From Rhizomys pruinosus (taxonomy: Eukaryota > Chordata > Mammalia > Rodentia > Spalacidae), in NCBI GenBank assembly GCA_009823505.1, contig VZQC01013730.1, positions 455,227 through 519,226 of the forward strand: a stretch of 64,000 nt of DNA. Reading direction: 5' to 3'. Shown here one piece after another: positions 54,808 to 64,000 of the stretch (position 1 is the first letter of the stretch; each line of letters starts with the position of its first letter). The notes under the pieces were generated by a model, which saw nothing but the letters and a program-made list of their open reading frames with translations, was not told the origin of the DNA and did no database searches. The translations under genes and the position numbers were made by a program.

Positions 54808-57242
54808 CGTCATCTTTTATTTTTTTATCAAATCTGGACCCCTGTCCCCCCCCCCATTCCCCCACCCACCAGAGCTCATGCATTCTGCCAAACATGCTTT
54901 TCATTTCTTTCTCAGTCGTTCTATATATCTCCATGTGAAAGTTGACTGTTTTGAGCAGAATTCACTTTGTTTAGTAGTTCTTCGATGCAGTTCTTTCTGT
55001 TGTTGTCGTTGTTTGTTGTTGTTTCCTTGTGCATCATTCCCAACTGCTTTGGACAAAGCTCAAGGGGCCATGCACAAGAAATACTTACAACTAGGTAATT
55101 GGCACTAGCATCCACAGATGAGGGATACCATTCATTGTTTGTTTTTCGGGACTGTGTTACTTCAATCAGCATGATGTGCTCTAGCTCCAGCCATTTTCCT
55201 GCAAAGCTCATGATGTCATCTTTCTTCACTGCTGCATAGAACTCCATTGTGTAGATGTACCACATTTTCTCTATCCACTCATCAATTGAGGGGCATTTGG
55301 GCTGGTTCCAGCGCCTTGCTATTATGAAGAGAGGTGAAATAAACATGGCTATGCATGTATCTTTGTGGTGGGGTGGTCTTGGGTACATGCTAGGAGTGGT
55401 ATGGCTGGGTCAGGTGGCAAGTTCATCCCAAGTCTTCCAAGGGTTTCCACACAGCTTTCCATAGTGGGCTGTAGAGTTTATCATTCCCACGCAGTGGATG
55501 ATTTCTTCCCTTTCCCCACAACCTTTTCAGAACTTGGTATCATTTGTTTTCTTGATCCTAGCCAGTCTTATTGGTAATATGATATCTTAAGTGGTTTTGA
55601 TTGCATTTCCTTAATGATTAGTGATGTTGAACACTTCTTAAGATGTTTCTCAGCCATTTCTAATTCCTGCTGTTGAATCTCTGTTCAGCTCTTTGCTCCA
55701 TCTATTGAGTGGGTCATTTGTTTTCTTTCTTCTTTGTTTTTTGAGTAGTTTATATATTGTGGAAACCAATGCTTTGTCACATGTATCTGGGGTGAAGGTT
55801 TCCTCCACTCTGTGGGATTTCTCTCACTTCCTTGATTGTTTCTTTTGATGTACAGAAGCTTTTGAGTTTAATGAGGTCCCATTTGTCAATTGTCGACCTT
55901 AATTCTTGCGCAGCTGCTGTCTGATTTAGGAAGTCTTTTCCTACACCTGTCTTGTAGTCTGCTGTCAACTTTTTCTTCTATTGCCTTCAGAGTTTGGGAT
56001 TTCATGTTGAGGTCTTTGATCTACCTGGAGTTGAGTTTTGTACAGGGCGAGAGGTAGGTGTTTAATTTCATTCTTCTGCAAGTGGTGATCCAGTTTTGCC
56101 AACACCACTTGCTGAAGATGCTTTCTTTTTTCCATTGTGGCTTCTTGACCCCCTTGTCAAATATAAGATGGCTGAAATTGTATGTGCTCAGATTTGGATC
56201 TTTGGTTTTGTTCCATTTGTCAACAGGTCTGTTTTTGTGCCAGTACCAAGGCTGTTTTATGACTATAGCCCCTGTAGTATAGATTGAAGTCTGGTATAGA
56301 GATCCCGCCCTGTGTAGCTCTTTTCACTCAGGGTTTGTTTTGGCTATTTGGGGTCTTTTGTTTTTCCAAATGATTTAAGGACTTTTTTTTTCCAAGCCTG
56401 TGAAGAACTCTTGGGGATTTGGTTGGAATTGCTTTAAATCTATACAAGAGTTTTGGTAAAATGGACATTTTTACAAGGTTTATTTTCACAATCCATGACA
56501 TTGGAGGTTTCCATTTCTGATGTCTTCTTCAATTCCTTTCTTAAAGTTTAAAATTTTGTTGTAGAGATCTTTGGTGTCTTTGGTTGGGTTTGTTCCTAGG
56601 TATTTATGTTTTTGAGGCTATATGTGAGTGGGAAGGTCTCTTTTGAAGCCTTTCTCCAGTAGCTTGTTCTTGGTAGGCCATTGTTTTCTTTTTTTTTTTT
56701 TTTTTTTTTAGGTTAATTTTGTATTCTGCACTTTTGAAGCTTTAATCATTTCTAGGAGTTTCTCTGGTAGAGTTTTTTGCACCCTTAAGTAAACAATTAT
56801 ATCATCAGCAAAAATATAAGGTCATTGATTTCCTCTTTTCCAATTAGTACTCCTTTAATTTCCTTTTTTGCTTTATTGCTCTAGCAAGTGTTTCAAGCAC
56901 TATATTGAAGAGGATGGTGACAAGGGGCAGCCTTGCTGAGTTCCTACCTTTAAGGGAATGTTTCTGTCATTTCTATTTAGGATGATATTGGCTGTGGGTT
57001 TCCTGTATATGGCTTTGATTACATTGAGGAATGATCCCCAATCAGTTCCTTCTAGGACTTTAGCATGAAGGGATGCTGGATTTTGTCAAAGGTTTTTCAG
57101 CATCAATTGAGGATGGTGTGGTTTTTTGTCTTTCATTCCATTTATGTGTTTGATGATGTTTATTGATTTTCTATGTTGAACCATCCCTGCATCTCTGGTA
57201 TGAATCCAACTTGGTCATGATGGATGATCTTTTGATGTGGGG
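54808..57242 (-). mobile_element. Copy B: L1 3' half, indel-ridden
   Basis: Starts at the L1 3' UTR (C-rich run at 54,846-54,870, G-rich on the sense strand), ORF2 stop at 55,104-55,106, and continues leftward in sense to the RT core, ending at [12 protein letters not shown] sequence near 57,200. One-base deletions break the frame repeatedly. A T-run of about 23 nt (about 56,690-56,712) is shared with copy A and absent from copy C. Confidence 0.88.
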
Positions 57243-58344
57243 CCATCATCTTTTGAAACTGAATGTAGGCACTTCCTAGTTCTGCATCAGCTTCCAGCCA
57301 CAGATGTAGACCAGTGTGGTTCTGTGTATTTTGGACTTGTTAAGTTTCTATAAACATACAACTCAATTCACAGGTACACAACACATATTTAATATAGTAT
57401 TACTAATAATTGGATTCCTTTCTTTAGATAATAGTGACTAATACATAATCTGGGACTGATGGTAGTTCTAGACTAAATAAATGGTGTATTAAGTATAATT
57501 TTTCTGAATTTCTTCTAGTTTCCATATGGATTTTGTGAGCAAAATAAATAAGCAAAATAAACAATACAAAATAAATAAATACCTCAAAGGGAATATGAGA
57601 TAATAATTCTGAAGAAAAATACTTCTCACCATGATGTGAGAGTACAGACTTAAAATGCCCCAAATATTATGTTCAAATATGGTAACCATTTCATGATGGT
57701 TTTTTTTTTCAATTTTCTTTATTTATGTGTATGAATGTACTGTTTGCGTGTTACAGTAAATGAACAATGAAAGCCATACATTGACACATTTCAAATTCAT
57801 TGGTGGAAACCCAGGTGGGTTAGTTACGGAAAGGCATGGAAGTTCCTGAGTCTCAAGTGCTGCTTAATGACAATCTCAACTTTTGAAATGCTTAGGAGAT
57901 ACAGGTTTGTTTTTATAGTCCAAAGATTTACCTAATAGTCTCAAGGAGTTAGCTCACATAGAGAAGTAGGCAATTTAAATGGTGATTTTGGGAACTAAGA
58001 TAACTCCAAATAATTTGTCTCTGGAACTGCATCATTGCAAATCTATAATGACAGGTGTTTTAATTAGTCAAAGAGCCTCAGAGAATGTCAAATATCAATG
58101 GCGCTTTTATTTATGGGAACATCATTTATTTATGGGAACATCATTTAACAATTTACAGACATCAATGACTCTTTCCAATACTAAAAACATCACTGATTTA
58201 GCAATAGATCATAAAGAGATCCAGTAAAAACTCTTATTTAAACATCTATAGGAAGAGAGGCTCTAAGTGATTAAGTTTACTATATGTAGAAAAATAGGTT
58301 AGTATTATGAGAAAGACTAGGAATTCTAAATACCTACCAAGAGA
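57243..58344 (+). repeat. Copy B of segment S
   Basis: 1,102 bp, nearly identical to copies A and C except for 1-3 base indels, mostly in A-rich runs. Same L1 junctions on both sides. Confidence 0.93.
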
Positions 58345-58846
58345 ATAGGAAACAAAAACCCATCTATATGCTGTCTACAAGAAACCCATCTCAATTTCAG
58401 GATAGGCACCAACTTAAGGTGAAGGGTTGGAGAAAGTATAACAAGCAAATGGTACCAAAAAAGAAGCGTGTGGCTATTCTAATATCAGACAAAATAGACT
58501 TCAAAGCAAAAGAAATCAAAAGAGACAAAGAGGGCCATTAACATCCTTATTAAAGGAACAATTGACGATGAAGAGTTCCAATCATAAATATATATGACCA
58601 AACATCAGTGCACCAAACTTTATAAAGACAATTCTTCAGGATCTCAAGGCACAGATTAACCCCAGCCATACAATAACTAGGGGACTTCAATACCCCATTA
58701 AGTCCTCTAGACAGATCAACAGGACAAAGGATAAACAGAGAGACATCTGAACTAAATGACACAATACACCAAATGGACCTCACAGACATCTATCGATATT
58801 TCACCCAAACACCAGAGAATACACTTTCTTACTCAGCACCTCATGG
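58345..58846 (+). mobile_element. Copy B: L1 endonuclease segment
   Basis: GGAAACAAAAACCCATC to ACTCAGCACCTCATGG; ORF2 endonuclease in plus orientation with several frame-breaking indels. The same sequence, clean and inverted, is at 61,357-61,859. Confidence 0.9.
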
Positions 58847-60655
58847 GGCACAGTGGATGAGAGGTAAAACAGTCCACTCTCTCTGGAGCTGTTGACTTGG
58901 ACTCTGGTCAATTCTGGCTGTTTCCTTTCATGGGCTGACAGTTTTGTCCAGGAATAACCTTTCGATCCTACTAATGAAGAACAAGCAATTAGATATATAG
59001 GTATTTAAGCAGCACTAATAAAGTTATGGTAGGTTACTTTAGCATAGACACATGTTTGGATATGTTAACCATGAATTACAATTTTCCCCCCTGTTAAATA
59101 TGACAGGGTCTTACTGTGGCTTATAACATCTAACCTGTAGAGGATGTAAGCTTGTGGCATCAGCCATGGTTTATTTCTCCAAGGGGAGAGCCAATAGCCA
59201 ATTAGATTTGGAATATACAGGCACATGGCTGCTCTGCTGCACAGTATTTCCAGGCAGGTGAGGTGTAGCTGGTGCTGAGGGTGGAGTCTTGCTTGACTCA
59301 GGAGACCCATATTTGCTTTATTGGTTAGTGGCCTTTTGTAACACTCTCTGGCATTCCAGGGCATCTGTACACTTGCATGTGTGGTCTCAATACATCCCTC
59401 CATGTTAATGTCAGGTCTTCGGCAGCAGGTCTTATGCCTCTCTTCCTGTAGGTATCCCAACTTAGAGGCAAGGAGCCCTTACCTTTTGTGGGGCCTTGGA
59501 TCCCCTGGCCAACATCCACCTGGTAGAACAACCATTGCTGATGTCAGCTCCTGTATTAATATATTTTGCCTGAGTGCATAGCCTAGGACTTTAGTATTAT
59601 ATTTGGTTCTGAACAGAGAGTAATCCCTTCACAGTTCCCATGTCTATTAGTCAATTAAAGAAAGCATTTTTACCGGTTTAATAAGAGATCACCTCTACAA
59701 TAGTTGTCTCCAATTTACAGTTGGGGAGCGACCTCATCATTGTCATATTTCTTCCTTGTTCTATGTGGTGGGAAGGAAGGAAGTCTCCATATCAGAACCT
59801 TTGTGGCACCTAGAAGGTAAGTTTCATTAGAGACACATTAAAAACTAGTTGTTACATGTAGGATCACAGAGGGTTTGATGTTTATGGCAATCTGAGGCTT
59901 TTCTTCCTTTGAATGTTCAGACGGGTCAGCCTTTCCGTTGCCACTTTTGGTACATCCTACTCAATGCAAACCTGTTTCTTTTCTTTCTCAGCCGTTAGAG
60001 TTGTGACGTTTTGTCCGTTTGGAACAAACAAATCTTTCCCATAGTTAGTTTTAAGATTTGAATTGCAGGGGTTTGATGAAAAGGTTTCATGTCTTTCTGT
60101 ATCCCCCCCTTTTTTTTTAGCGTAGGAGTCTCCCGAAGATAGTTGTATTATACATGACTAAGGGTGGAGTCAAGGCATAGATTTCATCAAATTCACCCAT
60201 GTTGTTTTGGGTGATATATATGGTTAACTTGGGAAGCAAACTTAATTTTTATTTTTTAAAAGATATTCATACAAGGTATAGATTATGTACAACAGAGAAA
60301 TTATAGAGAACATTTGTATGTGTCAATCCCAAAGTTCTTGCTCTACAGATTTTATGTAAAGCAAATGTGGGCAACAGCGAATTATATTCCCATTTAATTC
60401 AGATGCATTACCATTTTTATCAGATTCTGTAAACCAATGTTGTTTAATATACACATGTTTACATTTTTACTTTTACTAAGTCCTAAAACACCATGTGTCC
60501 TGTAGAAAGTGTCTAGGGCAAAACTGGGTACTTGTTGACTCACGTCAATTAAATATGCTTAATCGAATATACACCCGTGTCCTCTCCACCCATCCCCCTT
60601 TCCAATTCACCATTTCAGCCCATTTTCTGATGCAGTCTTTCTGTTGTTCTTTTTT
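58847..60655 (-). repeat. Copy B of segment M (unidentified element)
   Basis: As copy A. Minus-strand frames 59,325-59,531 and 59,065-59,460 read partly coding-like (Trp/Pro-rich), no family assigned. The left junction joins L1 endonuclease sequence at CTCATGG|GGCAC; the right junction joins the L1 ORF2 linker at TTTTT|GACTTGCCC. Confidence 0.6.
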
Positions 60656-61859
60656 GACTTGCCCATTTCTTCTAGGTTTTCAAACTTAGTAGAATATAAG
60701 TTTTTGAAGTAGTCCCGTATGATTGTCTGGATCTTTTCATTGTCTGTTGTGATATTTCCCCTTTCATCACAGATTCTATTGATTTGGAGTTGTTCCCTCT
60801 TTCTTTTGGTTAACTGGGCTAGAGGTCTGTCTATCTTGTTTATTCTCTCAAAGAACCAACTTTTGGATTCATTGATTTTTTGTATGGTTTTCTTTGTTTC
60901 TATTTCATTGATCTCTGCTCTGATTTTTGTTATTTCTTCTTGTCTGCTCCGTTTAGGGTTCATTTGTTGTTGTCTCTCAAGTATTTTTAGCTGCAGTGTT
61001 AGATCATTCACTTGTGCTCTTTCTGTTTTTTTAATGTGGGCACTTAGAGCTATAAACTTCCCTCTTAGGATTGCTTTTAGAGTGTCCCATAGATTTTGCT
61101 GTGTTGTTTTATCATTGTCATTCAGTTCCAGGAATGTTTTTATTTCTTTTTTTATTTCTTCCTTGACCCACTCATTATTCAGGAGAGTGTTGTTTAGTCT
61201 CCATGTGTTCCTGTAGGTTGTAGGGTTTATTCTGGTGTTGATATTGAGTTTTATTGCACTGTGGTCTGATAGAATGCATGAGATTATTTCAACCTTTTTA
61301 TATTTGTTGAGTTTTTCCCTGTGTCCCAGTATATGGTCTATTTTGGAGAATGTTCCATGAGGTGCTGAGTAGAAAGTGTATTCTCTGGTGTTTGGGTGAA
61401 ATATTCGGTAGATGTCTGTGAGGTCCATTTGGTGTATTGTGTCATTTAGTTCAGATGTCTCTCTGTTTATCCTTTGTCCTGTTGATCTGTCTAGAGGACT
61501 TAATGGGGTATTGAAGTCCCCTAGTATTAGTGTGCTGGGGTTAATCTGTGCCTTGAGATCCTGAAGAATTGTCTTTATAAAGTTTGGTGCACTGATGTTT
61601 GGTGCATATATATTTATGATTGTGAAATCTTCATCGTCAATTGTTCCTTTAATAAGGATGTAATGGCCCTCTTTGTCTCTTTTGATTTCTTTTGCTTTGA
61701 AGTCTATTTTGTCTGATATTAGAATAGCCACACCCGCTTTCTTTTTGGTACCATTTGCTTGGAATACTTTCTTCCAACCCTTCACCTTAAGTTGGTGCCT
61801 ATCCTTGAAATTGAGATGGGTTTCTTGTAGACAGCATATAGATGGGTTTTTTGTTCCTA
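60607..61859 (-). pseudogene. L1 ORF2 fragment with clean frame: endonuclease plus linker, fused to M
   Basis: Open for about 417 codons without a stop. The 5' end at the S junction starts around the QETH catalytic Glu (near 61,830); then GDFN (residues 89-92 of the 392-codon part from 61,785), a FSKIDHI word and SDHS (173-176), the linker with [19 protein letters not shown], and LEEMGKS near the right L1 limit. The last about 16 codons ([14 protein letters not shown]) come from segment M. The first about 37 residues of the endonuclease, with the catalytic Asn, and the whole RT are missing, so it is inactive. Confidence 0.9.
60656..61859 (-). mobile_element. Copy C: L1 5' part of ORF2, minus strand
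   Basis: 1.2 kb of ORF2 (endonuclease and linker) with no frame breaks. 61,357-61,859 is the inverted counterpart of 58,345-58,846; the remainder has no partner in copy B. Confidence 0.93.

Positions 61860-64000
<2,141 letters not shown>

Overview
The window is intergenic nuclear DNA of a myomorph rodent. B1 SINEs carrying the internal 29-bp-type duplication, B2 SINEs starting GGCTGGAGAGATGG, young and old L1 LINEs, and ERVL-MaLR LTR elements interrupt an AT-rich background. I could not fix the family: the B2 3' half with a GCATTGCACGACATGGGTGCA-type sequence is not the standard mouse form. I see no host protein-coding gene, exon series, tRNA, rRNA or CRISPR. All long reading frames belong to L1 or are accidental.

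Layout. 1-24.1 kb: unique AT-rich DNA with scattered B1/B2 copies, microsatellites, a minus-strand MaLR element (11.7-13.0 kb) and several L1 3'-UTR pieces. 24.1-31.3 kb: a MaLR element split by a nearly full-length, dead plus-strand L1 (24,770-30,731, 13-bp target-site duplication). That L1 was itself hit by a 474-bp composite retrocopy. 31.6-33.2 kb: old L1 3' ends and SINEs. 33.2-39.5 kb: a minus-strand L1 with a nested 704-bp retroposon. 39.5-42.6 kb: the cleanest unique DNA. 42.6-44.6 kb: a MaLR element with both LTRs and a 5-bp target-site duplication. 44.6-49.2 kb: unique DNA, a 54-bp minisatellite, LTR-like and old L1 pieces.

49.2-64 kb is the unusual part. A B2 hairpin and a single N are followed by a block [L1 RT part, minus][1.1-kb segment S][L1 endonuclease part, plus][1.8-kb segment M]. 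The block is present twice in direct orientation (copy A from 49,882; copy B from about 56,675) and, for its L1/S part, a third time inverted (copy C, 61,357-64,000). B and C therefore form a large inverted repeat that runs off the window. Copies A and B carry many 1-2 base indels relative to each other and to C, whereas C has long open L1 frames. An assembly join or fold-back artefact is a serious possibility; a real recent inverted duplication is the alternative.

The best biological candidate is a family of L1-mobilised non-autonomous retroposons. Its 3' tail resembles the L1 3' UTR (G-rich tract, CATCAATAAA signal, A-tail) and its 5' body is not L1 ORF2. It is seen at 8,897-9,184 and 34,912-35,615, each with a perfect target-site duplication, and the 5' body continues into segment M of copies A and B. 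This is a composite layout reminiscent of SVA-type elements, but M is unidentified.
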